Shown: piece by piece, positions 56,044 to 64,000 of the stretch
How the letters are laid out: each line of letters opens with the position of its first letter
Position numbering within the stretch: the stretch's first letter is position 1
DNA from: Actinomycetota bacterium
GTDB taxonomy: Bacteria; Actinomycetota; Actinomycetes; Mycobacteriales; Mycobacteriaceae
Length of the DNA stretch: 64,000 bases
Reading direction: 5' to 3'
Assembly (NCBI GenBank): GCA_018268465.1
Contig: JAFDWN010000033.1
Location: 175,563-239,562 of the forward strand
Made by a program: the position numbers and the translations under genes
The notes under the pieces: model-generated
Seen by the model: only the letters and a program-made list of their open reading frames with translations
Databases searched by the model: none
Told to the model about the DNA's origin: nothing

Positions 56044-56672
56044 CCGATCAGCCGGTCGCCCTGCCACGTGGCCAGCACGCCTCCGCCCGCCAGCTCCAGG
56101 GGCGTGCCCGGCCCGTCGAAAGATGTCTGCGGATAACGCAATTCGCTGACACAGGCGAGCGGTGTGCCGAGGGCGTCGTCGGCGACGGCGCCGGTGCCGA
56201 GTTCCACACGGTGCCGCAGCAGCGGCGCACCGTCGGCGTCGGCGGACAGACACCCCGACCAAAACCCTTCTCGCTCACCGGATCGGCCGATCTGGACGCG
56301 CTCACGCAGCCGCACCGAGCCCGCGCCGTGCAGCCGCAGGGATGTCACGGTCACATGCCGTGAGCCGCCCGCCACCACGGTCGGCTCGGGATCGACGTCC
56401 AACTCCCCCGCCGCCTCGATATCCCAGCGCGCATGGGACTCCACCGTGGCCGCGCCGGGCAGCGCGAGCGTCGCCGCGACACTGCGCAGCCGCAGCCGCG
56501 CACCGCTCTCCACGACCACCCGGACGGCGATGGTGTCCCCGCCCAGTGGCGTCGCGGCCGCCGAGACGAGGTGCACGGTGTCCGGTCCGGTGCGGCGCGC
56601 CGTCAAGCCGCCCGAGGATTCGATCCGTGGCGGTCGCCCCGGGCAGGCGACGATGGTCAGATCCGAACGCAT
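56040..56672 (-). CDS. ureD: Urease accessory protein UreD
   Basis: 210-residue scaffold that, with UreF and UreG, delivers nickel and CO2 to apo-urease. It is the short mycobacterial type (Mtb about 208) rather than the roughly 270-residue form of enterobacteria. Recognisable segments are RVVVESGARLRLRSVAATLALPG and REGFWSGCLSADADGAPLLRHRVELG. Last gene of the urease operon, 3 bp after ureG. Confidence 0.92.
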   Translation of the reverse strand: MRSDLTIVACPGRPPRIESSGGLTARRTGPDTVHLVSAAATPLGGDTIAVRVVVESGARLRLRSVAATLALPGAATVESHARWDIEAAGELDVDPEPTVVAGGSRHVTVTSLRLHGAGSVRLRERVQIGRSGEREGFWSGCLSADADGAPLLRHRVELGTGAVADDALGTPLACVSELRYPQTSFDGPGTPLELAGGGVLATWQGDRLIG

Positions 56673-56675
56673 CGG

Positions 56676-57356
56676 CTAGTTCTGCACCACGACGCGCAGC
56701 TGCTCGCGCACCCACCCGAGCACCGCTGTCGCCGCCGGGTCCTCGGTCAGCGAGATCAGGGCGGTCGGGCGGGCACCGCGGACGGCTGCCGCGTCGCGGC
56801 GCATCACGTCGAGGTCCGCCCCGACCATCGGCGCCAGGTCGGTCTTGTTGACCACCAGCAGATCCGAATAGGTCACCCCCGGTCCGCCTTTGCGCGGGAC
56901 CTTGTCGCCGCCGGCCACGTCGATGACGAAGACCTGCACGTCGACCAGACCCGACGAGAACGTCGCCGTGAGGTTGTCGCCCCCGGACTCCACCAGGATG
57001 AGATCCAGGCCGGGATTGGCGGCGATCAGATCGTCGATGGCGTCGAGGTTGGCGGTGATGTCGTCGCGGATTGCGGTGTGCGGACACCCGCCGGTCTGCA
57101 CTGCGGCGATGCGCTCATCGGGCAGTACGGCGTTTCGGCGCAGGAAGTCGGCGTCCTCGGTGGTGTAGATGTCGTTGGTCAACACCGCAAGAGACAGCTC
57201 GTCACGCAGCTGACGGCACAGCGCCGCGACCAGAGCGGTTTTACCCGAGCCGACCGGGCCGCCGACGCCGACGCGTAGCGGCTCCCCCGGCCGGCGTGTG
57301 CGTTTGGGTCGCTCCGTGTGGGTGTGCGGCTCGCCGTCGATGAGATGTGGTGGCAT
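56676..57356 (-). CDS. ureG: Urease accessory GTPase UreG
   Basis: 226-residue SIMIBI-class GTPase that powers nickel insertion into urease. P-loop GGPVGSGKT (33-40), nickel-site CPH motif ([11 protein letters not shown]), [12 protein letters not shown] and the guanine motif NKTD (VVNKTDLAP). The first 20 residues contain several His ([12 protein letters not shown]), a possible nickel store. UreE is absent from the operon, as in M. tuberculosis, and this His-rich start may partly stand in for it. Confidence 0.97.
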   Translation of the reverse strand: MPPHLIDGEPHTHTERPKRTRRPGEPLRVGVGGPVGSGKTALVAALCRQLRDELSLAVLTNDIYTTEDADFLRRNAVLPDERIAAVQTGGCPHTAIRDDITANLDAIDDLIAANPGLDLILVESGGDNLTATFSSGLVDVQVFVIDVAGGDKVPRKGGPGVTYSDLLVVNKTDLAPMVGADLDVMRRDAAAVRGARPTALISLTEDPAATAVLGWVREQLRVVVQN

Positions 57357-57366
57357 GGTGCGCCTT

Positions 57367-58011
57367 TCAGGATGCGAACAACGGTCGCTCGCGTGCGCTG
57401 TGCCGCTGGGCCAGCACGTCGAGCAGCGGATCGGACAGGTCGGCCAGCTCCTTGACGGCGGCCGCGGCGGTCCGGTCGCACAGATCGGCCAGTTCGAACG
57501 TCAGCGCCGCGACGTCGCCGGGATCCAGTGCCAACAGCCGCTGGGCGGCCGTCGCCGACCCGGTCATCGTGGTGTACACGACACACAGGGCGGTGTGTTC
57601 GGGGGGCAGATCCCCTGCGGCGCCGACGGATCCGGCGGCCACCGCGAGGTGCGGGGTCGGTCCGAGGGCGGCCCAATCGCGGTCGGGCCACACTCGCCGG
57701 GCCAGCCGGACCAGCCCGCGGCCCTGCGCTCGGGAGGCGGCGCGCGCCGCGGGAGCCGGTGTGCGGGCGTCGGTTTCGCGATCCGCCGCCCGGGCGTCCA
57801 GCGCGCCGGTGTGCACCGCCGCCGCCAGCGAAGCCGCCACCAGACCCTGCGTCCGGATACGTCGCACGAGATAGGCCCGCAGCGTCCTCAGGTCGGTCAC
57901 CACGCCGCTGGTGACGGCCTCCTCCACACCACCGGAGTGTACGTGTCCACCTGTCGGCAGCCGCGAATCGGAGAGCGTCAGCAGAACGGACAGCCCAGAC
58001 ACGCCGGGCAT
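57367..58011 (-). CDS. ureF: Urease accessory protein UreF
   Basis: 214-residue all-helical partner of UreD and UreG that gates GTP hydrolysis during urease activation. [24 protein letters not shown] and the C-terminal [13 protein letters not shown] are family features. ATG 58011 shares one base with the ureC stop (TGATG), giving coupling; a longer open frame upstream lies within ureC. Length agrees with Mtb UreF (about 211). Confidence 0.94.
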   Translation of the reverse strand: MPGVSGLSVLLTLSDSRLPTGGHVHSGGVEEAVTSGVVTDLRTLRAYLVRRIRTQGLVAASLAAAVHTGALDARAADRETDARTPAPAARAASRAQGRGLVRLARRVWPDRDWAALGPTPHLAVAAGSVGAAGDLPPEHTALCVVYTTMTGSATAAQRLLALDPGDVAALTFELADLCDRTAAAAVKELADLSDPLLDVLAQRHSARERPLFAS

Positions 58012-59744
58012 CAGAACAGGAAGTACCGCTGCGCCATCGGGAGTTCGGTGGCGGGTTGCTCCTGCCACACGTCTCCGTCGATGCGCACGGTGAACGTGTC
58101 GGGGTCGACCTCGATGCGGGGCAGCGCATCGTTGAGCGGCATGTCGGCCTTACCGACGGCGCGCACGTTCTGCACCGCGACGAGCCGGCGCCGCACGTCG
58201 AGCCGGTCGGCGAGGCCGTCCTCGATCGCCTGGGGGGCGACGAAATGCACCGACGTGGCCGCGGCCGCGGCGGGTGCGGCCCCGAACATCGGCCTGGGCA
58301 GCACCGGCTGCGGTGTCGGGATCGACGCGTTGGCGTCACCCATCGCCGCCCAGGCGATCATGCCGCCCTTGAGCACCGCGTGCGGCCGCACCCCGAAGAA
58401 TGCGGGTTCCCACAGCACCAGGTCGGCCAGCTTGCCGACCTCCACCGACCCGATCTCGCGGTCCAGGCCGTGCGCGACGGCCGGGCAGATCGTGTACTTC
58501 GCCACGTAACGGCGGGCGCGCATGTTGTCGCTGTCCTTTCCGCCCGCCCCGTCGCCCGGCAGCGCCCCGCGGCGACGTTTCATGACGTGCGCGGTCTGCC
58601 AGGTCCGCATCACCACCTCGCCGATGCGGCCCATCGCCTGCGCGTCGCTGCCGATCATCGAGATCGCCCCGATGTCGTGCAGCAGGTCTTCCGCGGCGAT
58701 CGTCGACGGCCGGATCCGGCTCTCGGCGAACGCGAGATCCTCGGGCACGCTCGGGTTGAGGTGATGGCACACCATCAACATGTCGAGATGTTCGTCGAGG
58801 GTGTTGACCGTGTGCGGGCGGGTCGGGTTGGTCGAACTCGGCAGCACGTTCGGGTGCGAGGCGACGGTGATGATGTCCGGCGCGTGCCCGCCGCCCGCGC
58901 CCTCGGTGTGATAGGCGTGAATCGATCGGCCCTTGATGGCGGCCAGGGTGTCCTCGACGAACCCCATCTCGTTGAGCGTGTCGGTGTGAATGTTGGCCTG
59001 CACGCCCGCGGCATCGGAGACCGTCAGACAGGCGTCGATCGCCGCCGGCGTAGTGCCCCAGTCTTCGTGCAGCTTGAAACCGGCTGCGCCGCCGCGTAAC
59101 TGCTCCCACATGGCTTCGGCGCTGACCGTATTGCCCTTACCCAGCAGCACGATGTTCATCGGCCAGGTGTCCAGCGCCTCCAGCATGCGCGCCAGATGCC
59201 ACGCACCGGGGGTGACGGTGGTGGCCTTACTCCCCTCGGCCGGACCCGTGCCGCCCGCGATGATCGTGGTGATGCCGCCGCCAAGGGCTTCGTCCATGAT
59301 CTGCGGGCAGATCAGGTGGACGTGGCAGTCGATGGCGCCGGCGGTGGCGATGCGCCCGTTGCCGGCGATGATCTCCGTCGACGGGCCCACCACGAGATCC
59401 GGATGCACACCGTCCATCGTGTCGGGATTACCCGCCTTGCCGATCGCCACGATGCGCCCATCGCGAATTCCGATGTCCGCCTTTATAACTCCCCAGTAGT
59501 CGAGGATCACCGCGCCAGTGATGACGGTGTCGGGTGCGCCGTCGGCGCGGGTCGCCCGGCCCTGCCCCATCGACTCGCGAAGCACCTTGCCGCCGCCGAA
59601 CACCGCCTCGTCGCCGGCCAGGCCGGGTCCACCGCTGCGGTCCTCGGTGATCTCGATGAACAGATCGGTGTCCGCCAGGCGGATCCGGTCGCCCGTCGTC
59701 GGTCCGAACAGTGCGGAGTAGCGGGCGCGGGACAGGTCGGTCAT
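58011..59744 (-). CDS. ureC: Urease alpha (catalytic) subunit UreC
   Basis: 577-residue nickel amidohydrolase that converts urea to ammonia and carbamate. All metal ligands are in place: His141 and His143 (CHVHLICPQ), carbamylated Lys224 (GFKLHEDWG), His253, His279 and Asp367 (GSDAQ). The mobile flap [12 protein letters not shown] carries the general-acid His. Standard length. It lies 28 bp after ureB. Activity in mycobacteria helps nitrogen supply and acid resistance. Confidence 0.98.
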   Translation of the reverse strand: MTDLSRARYSALFGPTTGDRIRLADTDLFIEITEDRSGGPGLAGDEAVFGGGKVLRESMGQGRATRADGAPDTVITGAVILDYWGVIKADIGIRDGRIVAIGKAGNPDTMDGVHPDLVVGPSTEIIAGNGRIATAGAIDCHVHLICPQIMDEALGGGITTIIAGGTGPAEGSKATTVTPGAWHLARMLEALDTWPMNIVLLGKGNTVSAEAMWEQLRGGAAGFKLHEDWGTTPAAIDACLTVSDAAGVQANIHTDTLNEMGFVEDTLAAIKGRSIHAYHTEGAGGGHAPDIITVASHPNVLPSSTNPTRPHTVNTLDEHLDMLMVCHHLNPSVPEDLAFAESRIRPSTIAAEDLLHDIGAISMIGSDAQAMGRIGEVVMRTWQTAHVMKRRRGALPGDGAGGKDSDNMRARRYVAKYTICPAVAHGLDREIGSVEVGKLADLVLWEPAFFGVRPHAVLKGGMIAWAAMGDANASIPTPQPVLPRPMFGAAPAAAAATSVHFVAPQAIEDGLADRLDVRRRLVAVQNVRAVGKADMPLNDALPRIEVDPDTFTVRIDGDVWQEQPATELPMAQRYFLF

Positions 59745-59772
59745 CGGGTTCCTCTGCTCTTCGCGCGAGCGC

Positions 59773-60099
59773 TCATTGCGAATCCAATCGGCCGGGGGGA
59801 TCCAGAGTCAGCCCGTGCACCTCGCGCCGGCCGCCGAGCGGGACCAGCCCGACCGTCTGGGCGATCCCCGGCTCGAACCGCACCGCTGTCCCCGCGGGGA
59901 TGTCCAGCCGGTGTCCGCGCGCCGCGTCGCGATCGAAGGTCAGCGCCGCGTTGGCCTGCGGCAGATGCACGTGGCTGCCCACCTGGACCGGGCGGTCGCC
60001 GGAGTTGACGACCTCCAGTTCGAGGCGCTGCGCGCCGGCGTTGATCTCGATATCGCCGTCGCCGTGGCGGATCTCGCCGGGAACCATCGCCGCGCTCAC
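59773..60099 (-). CDS. ureB: Urease beta subunit UreB
   Basis: 108-residue structural subunit of the (alpha-beta-gamma)3 urease. MVPGEI near the start, [16 protein letters not shown] and [27 protein letters not shown] are diagnostic. GTG 60099 overlaps the ureA stop by GTGA; the inner ATG (MVPGEI) is the alternative start. Separate ureA, ureB and ureC genes are the usual actinobacterial arrangement. Confidence 0.97.
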   Translation of the reverse strand: MSAAMVPGEIRHGDGDIEINAGAQRLELEVVNSGDRPVQVGSHVHLPQANAALTFDRDAARGHRLDIPAGTAVRFEPGIAQTVGLVPLGGRREVHGLTLDPPGRLDSQ

Positions 60100-60398
60100 G
60101 GGATCGGATGGTGGACGGTGACCAGTTTGGTGCCGTCGGGGAAGGTGGCCTCCACCTGGACGTCGTGCAGCATCTCGGGTACTCCCTCCATGACGTCGTC
60201 ACGGCTGAGCACCGCACGGCCGCTCACCATGAGTTCGGCGACGTTGCGTCCGTCGCGGGCACCCTCGAGCAGATGGTCGGTGATCACCGCGACCGCCTCG
60301 GGGTGGTTGAGCCGCAGTCCGCGGGCCTGGCGTCGCCGTGCCAGTTCGGCGGCGTACGAGATCAGCAGCCGGTCTTGTTCATGCGGGGTCAGGCGCAT
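60096..60398 (-). CDS. ureA: Urease gamma subunit UreA
   Basis: 100-residue structural subunit; standard length. [45 protein letters not shown] and [13 protein letters not shown] are the family signatures. First structural gene of the urease operon, 46 bp downstream of the thioesterase gene with which it probably shares a transcript. An in-frame extension of six residues upstream lacks homology. Confidence 0.97.
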   Translation of the reverse strand: MRLTPHEQDRLLISYAAELARRRQARGLRLNHPEAVAVITDHLLEGARDGRNVAELMVSGRAVLSRDDVMEGVPEMLHDVQVEATFPDGTKLVTVHHPIP

Positions 60399-60444
60399 AG
60401 TGGGCGATATTGCCACGGTGCGCTGCGGTCAGCAGCGCAGGCGT

Positions 60445-60843
60445 TCACTCGGCAGGCAGGTTCTGCAGCCGGACCTGGCCCCGTGCCACCGTTCGATCGT
60501 CCTCATCGGTGATCGTGATGAGCCACAACTGCTGACGGCGGCCGCGGTGGATGGGCGTCGACGTGGCCGTCACGGTGCCTGCGCGTAGCGCCCGTAGGAA
60601 ATCGGTGTTGTTGTTGACGCCGACGACGGTCCCGCCGCCGTTCTCGTGGAGCCAGACGTGCGCGGACACGCTGGCCACACTCTCGACGATCGCGCAGTAG
60701 ACCCCGCCGTGCACGATGCCCCATGGCTGGAGCAGCCGGTCGGTGATGGTCAGCTGCGCACGCCCGCCGTCGGGGGTCATCTCGAGGTACTTCAGCCCGA
60801 TCTCCCCGTCGAATCCCCCGGTTTCCGATGGTGCTGTGCTCAT
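60445..60843 (-). CDS. Hotdog thioesterase (Rv1847-like)
   Basis: 132-residue acyl-CoA thioesterase of the PaaI/4HBT type. WGIVHGGVYCAIVESVAS is the active-site helix, GVNNNTDFLRAL the following strand. The Mtb equivalent, Rv1847, sits at the same place before ureA. Substrate unknown; a role with urease is not obvious. ATG 60843 agrees with the family N-terminus (MSTAPSETGGFDGEIGLKYL). An iron box lies about 145 bp upstream, with a strong hairpin in between. Confidence 0.9.
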   Translation of the reverse strand: MSTAPSETGGFDGEIGLKYLEMTPDGGRAQLTITDRLLQPWGIVHGGVYCAIVESVASVSAHVWLHENGGGTVVGVNNNTDFLRALRAGTVTATSTPIHRGRRQQLWLITITDEDDRTVARGQVRLQNLPAE

Positions 60844-60884
60844 CCATGAGTGTTTACACGCCGCCGGGCCCATACAGAGAAGCG

Positions 60885-60917
60885 GGCGGGCCCCGCGCGC
60901 TGTGCGCGGGACCCGCC
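60885..60917. terminator. Strong GC hairpin before the thioesterase-urease operon
   Basis: GGCGGGCCCCGCGC (60885-60898) pairs with GCGCGGGACCCGCC (60904-60917) with one mismatch and a 5-base loop. On the minus strand a pyrimidine-rich stretch follows. It lies about 85 bp after the siderophore-reductase-like gene and is its likely terminator, separating it from the urease operon. An RNA leader structure is the alternative. Confidence 0.6.
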
Positions 60918-60985
60918 CTCGAGGGGGACCGGGGGTCACTGCAGCCCTCAGGACGCCTGCGCGGTCCGTTTGCCTCACGAGAATA

Positions 60986-61004
60986 ATAGGCAAGCCTGCC
61001 CTAA
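60986..61004. promoter_or_regulatory. Second IdeR-like iron box
   Basis: ATAGGCAAGCCTGCCCTAA matches the IdeR consensus at about 14-15 of 19 positions, including the CCTAA end. It overlaps the stop codon of the siderophore-reductase-like gene and is 143 bp before the thioesterase start, upstream of the hairpin. Its target is unclear; possibly a chance or relic site. Confidence 0.4.
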
Positions 61005-61765
61005 TTAAGCAAGACCTTCCCTGTCGTCCCCCTGGCGCCGCCGCGCACCGGTAGCCCGAAGCCGACCAGTGCGTCCAGGACGGCCTGGCTGCGCCGCATG
61101 CTGACGAACTCGCCGGACCCCGCGAGCAGGGGGACGTGTGTGGCGGCGCTGACCACCGAAGCGCCGACCAGGTGCCACATCGCCGACCGGGTCATGGCGC
61201 CGCCGCTGATGTCGACGAGTTGGTCGAACATCGGCTCGAGGGTGCGGTGGCTGCGGTGGGCGATCCACGTGGCCAGCGCGGCCTCGCCGGGCAGGGCCAC
61301 GATGCCGTCGGCGACACCGCGGGTCCGGCCGGACAGGCAGGGGTCGTCCGGCAGTGCCCGCAGCGTCGGATCGACGACGCCGACCCAGTCGATCGCACCT
61401 TCGGAGTCGCCGTGCACCCACAGGTTCTCGATCCCGGTGTCCCACGCCCTGCCCTCGAGGGCGACCAGCGGCACAACCCGGCCGAGGACCACGTGTGACA
61501 ACGTCGCGGCGAGCTGGAGTGCGACCGCCGCGCGGTTGCCGGTGTCGGCGGCCGCGGCGTCGAACATGTCGCGCAGCCGGTCGGAGCCCAGCGCGTCGGT
61601 CAGCGGCCACCATCGGCGGCGCGACACGTCGCCCATCACCGCCACGCCGTACACCCGGGGGCACTCCGGGTAGAGATCGCGCAACCGACGGCTGGAATCG
61701 TGCAGCGGGAGCTGACGCTTGATTGTCATACCCGCGATGAGCGGGTCCTCGACGACGACCGTCAC
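61001..61765 (-). CDS. FhuF/IucA-IucC C-terminal-like protein, probable siderophore-iron reductase
   Basis: 254-residue soluble protein. The segments VHGDSEGAIDWVGVVDPTLRALP, LATWIAHRSHRTLEPMFDQLVDISGGAMTRSAMWHLVGASVVSAA recall the C-terminal ferric-reductase-like domain shared by FhuF and IucA/IucC relatives. The CCxxxxxxxxxxC iron-sulfur motif of true FhuF is absent. Its promoter has a strong iron box, so expression should rise when iron is scarce. GTG 61765 has an AGGAGG site. Not part of the Mtb backbone. Function as reductase or siderophore binder is inference. Confidence 0.65.
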   Translation of the reverse strand: MTVVVEDPLIAGMTIKRQLPLHDSSRRLRDLYPECPRVYGVAVMGDVSRRRWWPLTDALGSDRLRDMFDAAAADTGNRAAVALQLAATLSHVVLGRVVPLVALEGRAWDTGIENLWVHGDSEGAIDWVGVVDPTLRALPDDPCLSGRTRGVADGIVALPGEAALATWIAHRSHRTLEPMFDQLVDISGGAMTRSAMWHLVGASVVSAATHVPLLAGSGEFVSMRRSQAVLDALVGFGLPVRGGARGTTGKVLLN

Positions 61766-61778
61766 AAGGCCTCCTGAG

Positions 61779-61797
61779 TTAGGTTAGCCTTACTATA
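61779..61797 (-). promoter_or_regulatory. IdeR-like iron box over the promoter of the siderophore-type gene
   Basis: TTAGGTTAGCCTTACTATA matches the IdeR consensus at about 15 of 19 positions. On the minus strand it overlaps the -10 hexamer TATAGT (61797-61792), so iron-loaded IdeR would block transcription of the gene starting at 61765. It is the best iron box in the window. Confidence 0.78.
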
Positions 61798-61927
61798 GTC
61801 TGGACGGAGGCGGCCGCGGCCAGCGGCTGTGACCGGTTTCACAGGCCGCCGGCAAACACTTCTGACCTTGAGCGGAATCTCCGGCGGGGGGTCGCCCGTT
61901 GATGGGCGTAGATCGATACGACGCACG

Positions 61928-61948
61928 GTAGTAAGCCCGTAGTACTCT
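61928..61948 (+). promoter_or_regulatory. BlaI operator/promoter candidate
   Basis: GTAGTA occurs at 61928-61933 and 61939-61944, 11 bp apart, and TAGTACT contains the TACT half of the BlaI box. A -10-like TACTCT (61943-61948) overlaps the second copy. The blaI ATG is 31 bp downstream. This fits autorepression, as described for M. tuberculosis BlaI. Confidence 0.55.
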
Positions 61949-61978
61949 GGACCTATTGCGCAGGAGAGTGAACAGACT

Positions 61979-62395
61979 ATGGCCAAATTGACGCGTCTAG
62001 GGGAACTCGAGCGCGAGGTGATGGACCACCTGTGGTCCGCACCCGAACCCCAAACCGTGCGCCAGGTGCACGAGGATCTCGCCGCCAGGCGCGATCTGGC
62101 CTACACGACGATCATGACGGTGCTGCAACGACTGGCGAAGAAGAACCTCGTGGTCCAGCACCGCGACGACCGCGCCCATCGTTACGCACCCACTCACGGT
62201 CGCGACGAGCTGGTGGCGGGGTTGATGGTCGACGCACTCGATCAGGCCGCGGATTCGGGCAGCCGGGAAGCCGCGCTGGTGCACTTCGTGGAACGTGTGG
62301 GCGCGGGCGAGGCGGCGGCGCTGCGGCGCGCACTGGCCGAACTCGAGGCCAAACACGGTTCACCCCCACCGGCTGGCGGTCAAGGTACCGGCTGA
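61979..62395 (+). CDS. blaI: BlaI/MecI-family repressor
   Basis: 138-residue winged-helix repressor. RLGELEREVMDHLW, PQTVRQVHEDLAARRDLAYTTIMTVLQRLAKKNLV is the DNA-binding domain and the C-terminal helices dimerise (REAALVHFVERVGAGEAAALRRAL). In M. tuberculosis BlaI controls the beta-lactamase gene, its own operon and ATP-synthase genes. It is followed 15 bp later by blaR, forming the sensor-repressor pair. ATG 61979 matches the family start. Confidence 0.95.
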   Translation: MAKLTRLGELEREVMDHLWSAPEPQTVRQVHEDLAARRDLAYTTIMTVLQRLAKKNLVVQHRDDRAHRYAPTHGRDELVAGLMVDALDQAADSGSREAALVHFVERVGAGEAAALRRALAELEAKHGSPPPAGGQGTG

Positions 62396-62410
62396 GGGAC
62401 ACTAAACGCC

Positions 62411-63361
62411 GTGTCCGCGCTGGCCTTCACCGTCGTGGCGCTGCTCCTCGTCGGACCGGTGCCCGCCGTGCTGGCACGCGCGTCCTGGCCGCACCGGGCG
62501 CCCAGGGCGGCGATCGTCCTCTGGCAGGCGATTGCGCTGGCCGCGGTGCTCTCGGCGTTCTCCGCAGGTATCGCCATCGCCAGCCGGCTGTTCGTACCGG
62601 GACCCGACGGCAAACCGACCGCCACCATCACCAGTGAGATCAGGGCCCTCGGCTGGCCGCTGTGGCTGCTCTACGTCGTCTGCCTGGGCGCGACACTGTT
62701 GATCGGCGCCCGGCTGATCGTCGCGGTGGTGCAGGTCGGGATCGCCACCCGGCGCAGGCGGGCCCACCACCGGATGATGGTCGACCTGCTGGACAAGTCG
62801 CACGGCAGCCGCCTGCCCATGAGCTGCGGCCATTCCTCGGACGTCCGGATCCTCGACGTCGAACAGCCGCTGGCCTACTGCCTGCCCGGTGTGCGCAGCC
62901 GGGTCGTGGTCAGCGAAGGGACGCTGACCAACCTCTCCGAGAGCGAGATCGCGGCGATCCTCAGCCACGAACGCGCCCACCTGCGCGCACGCCACGACCT
63001 GGTCCTGGAGATGTTCACCGCGGTGCATGCCGCATTCCCGCGTTTCGTCCGCAGCGCCAGCGCGCTGGACGCGGTTCGCCTGCTGATCGAACTGCTCGCC
63101 GACGACGCGGCCGTCCGGGCCCAGGGCCCGACTCCCCTGGCGCGCGCGCTGGTTGCCTGCGCCTCGGGCCGCACCCCGTCGGGCGCACTCGCGGCGGGCG
63201 GCCCGACCACGCTGCTGCGTGTGCGCCGGCTCTGCGGGGAGCCCAACAGTCCGGCCCTGGCCGCCATGGCCTACCTGGCCGCGGTCGCCGTCCTGGTCGT
63301 GCCGACCATCGCCGTGGCGGTACCGTGGCTGACCGAACTCCACCGGCTATTCCTCGCGTAG
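62411..63361 (+). CDS. BlaR-like M56 membrane metalloprotease (Rv1845c-like)
   Basis: 316 residues with about four helices (N-terminal 5-25, 40-60, 80-110 and C-terminal 280-305) around a zinc protease domain with HERAH (HExxH) motif in ILSHERAHLRARHD and a downstream ELLADDAA. It would cut BlaI on induction. It lacks the extracellular penicillin-binding sensor domain of staphylococcal BlaR1, so the signal must enter differently. GTG 62411 start. Downstream gnd1 is 54 bp away. Confidence 0.92.
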   Translation: MSALAFTVVALLLVGPVPAVLARASWPHRAPRAAIVLWQAIALAAVLSAFSAGIAIASRLFVPGPDGKPTATITSEIRALGWPLWLLYVVCLGATLLIGARLIVAVVQVGIATRRRRAHHRMMVDLLDKSHGSRLPMSCGHSSDVRILDVEQPLAYCLPGVRSRVVVSEGTLTNLSESEIAAILSHERAHLRARHDLVLEMFTAVHAAFPRFVRSASALDAVRLLIELLADDAAVRAQGPTPLARALVACASGRTPSGALAAGGPTTLLRVRRLCGEPNSPALAAMAYLAAVAVLVVPTIAVAVPWLTELHRLFLA

Positions 63362-63415
63362 CCGATCGCACACTCAAATCTTTTGCGCCACAACAAAACA
63401 ACGAAAGGCTGCCGA

Positions 63416-64000
63416 ATGAGCTCGTCCGCAACCCCCGCCACCGGCACCGCTCAGATCGGCGTGACCGGCCTGGCCGTGATGGGTTCGAACATCGCCCGCA
63501 ACTTCGCCAGACACGGCTATACCGTCGCACTGCACAACCGCTCCATCGCCAAGACCGACGCACTGCTCGCCGAGCACGGATCGGAAGGCAGCTTCGTACG
63601 CAGCGAGTCGATCCCGGAATTCCTGGCCGCGCTGGAGAAACCCCGCCGCGTGCTGATCATGGTCAAAGCCGGCGAGGCCACCGACGCCGTCATCAACGAA
63701 CTCGCCGACGCGATGGAGGAAGGCGACATCATCATCGACGGTGGCAACGCGCTCTACACCGACACGATCCGGCGCGAGAAGGCGATGCGTGACCGCGGCC
63801 TGCACTTCGTCGGCGCCGGCATCTCCGGCGGCGAGGAGGGCGCCCTCAACGGCCCGTCGATCATGCCCGGCGGACCGGCCGAATCGTATGTGTCGCTGGG
63901 TCCACTGCTCGAGGAGATCTCCGCCCACGTCGACGGCGTGCCGTGCTGCACCCACATCGGCCCCGACGGCGCGGGACACTTCGTCAAGATGGTGCACAAC
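63416..64000 (+). CDS. gnd1: 6-phosphogluconate dehydrogenase, 3' end off the window
   Basis: First 195 residues of the oxidative pentose-phosphate enzyme that converts 6-phosphogluconate to ribulose-5-phosphate, CO2 and NAD(P)H. NADP motif GVTGLAVMGSNIARNFARHGY with NRS after strand 2 (NADP-type), IIDGGNALYTDT, and the catalytic-site GAGISGGEEGALNGPSIMPGG. The frame is open to the window edge. GAAAGG lies 7 bases before the ATG. Gene order blaI-blaR-gnd1 equals Rv1846c-Rv1844c. Confidence 0.96.
   Translation, partial: MSSSATPATGTAQIGVTGLAVMGSNIARNFARHGYTVALHNRSIAKTDALLAEHGSEGSFVRSESIPEFLAALEKPRRVLIMVKAGEATDAVINELADAMEEGDIIIDGGNALYTDTIRREKAMRDRGLHFVGAGISGGEEGALNGPSIMPGGPAESYVSLGPLLEEISAHVDGVPCCTHIGPDGAGHFVKMVHN

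Overview
The window is GC-rich, densely coded actinobacterial DNA. Its gene content points to a fast-growing Mycobacterium (Mycolicibacterium). It carries an antigen 85C-type mycolyltransferase, the Apa/ModD alanine-proline-rich antigen, bacterioferritin BfrA, Ndh, a ureABCFGD operon without ureE, BlaI/BlaR and gnd1. From memory, these follow the order of M. tuberculosis Rv1877 down to Rv1844c, read backwards. Lon, phosphoketolase and a sugar ABC operon, which M. tuberculosis lacks here, interrupt this backbone and suggest a saprophytic relative. Rv numbers are recalled, not searched.

Region by region. 1-5.6 kb: a drug-type MFS transporter cut by the left edge; bfrA diverging from an uncharacterised protein plus a Bfd-type ferredoxin across an iron-box promoter; a crotonase; Rv1875- and Rv1874-like genes. 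5.6-9.2 kb: a FUSC membrane protein, a hotdog thioesterase behind a perfect KstR-type operator, and a GntR regulator. 9.2-12.9 kb: allophanate hydrolase, biuret-hydrolase-like cysteine hydrolase and an NCS2-like permease, a probable biuret/ureide nitrogen operon, followed by a 58-bp perfect palindrome. 13-17 kb: a TPR protein, deaminase, GH13 enzyme and DUF1810. 17-20.7 kb: a cyclase-like receptor overlapping an MscS channel with a cNMP-type domain; both have lost canonical residues. 21-26.7 kb: fbpC, an SDR, Lon behind a SigH-like promoter, a truncated luciferase-like gene, a Ddn-like gene and a TfoX-like gene.

26.7-33.4 kb: a ferredoxin reductase, then a translationally coupled cassette of DUF559-type nuclease, winged-helix protein, 1053-residue dual ATPase (AAA plus HerA/FtsK type) and lipoprotein. 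This is the best candidate in the window for an undescribed, possibly defensive, system. 33.9-40.5 kb: a sugar/polyol ABC importer with two dehydrogenases, diverging from a SorC-type regulator. 40.5-47 kb: aldehyde dehydrogenase, a fused double CoA-transferase and phosphoketolase. 47-54.4 kb: CPBP protease, CGNR protein, AdhA, a GlsB-like protein, Apa, ModC and ModB (no ModA), and a degenerate SDR. 54.6-64 kb: ndh, urease operon, thioesterase, an iron-box-controlled siderophore-reductase-like gene, blaI-blaR and the start of gnd1.

Several blocks fit together. Iron storage and release (bfrA, bfd, the siderophore-type gene) share IdeR-like boxes. Nitrogen scavenging (biuret operon, urease) both end in ammonia. 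Polyol oxidation, phosphoketolase and 6-phosphogluconate dehydrogenase meet in pentose-phosphate metabolism. I see no tRNA, rRNA, transposase or CRISPR array.
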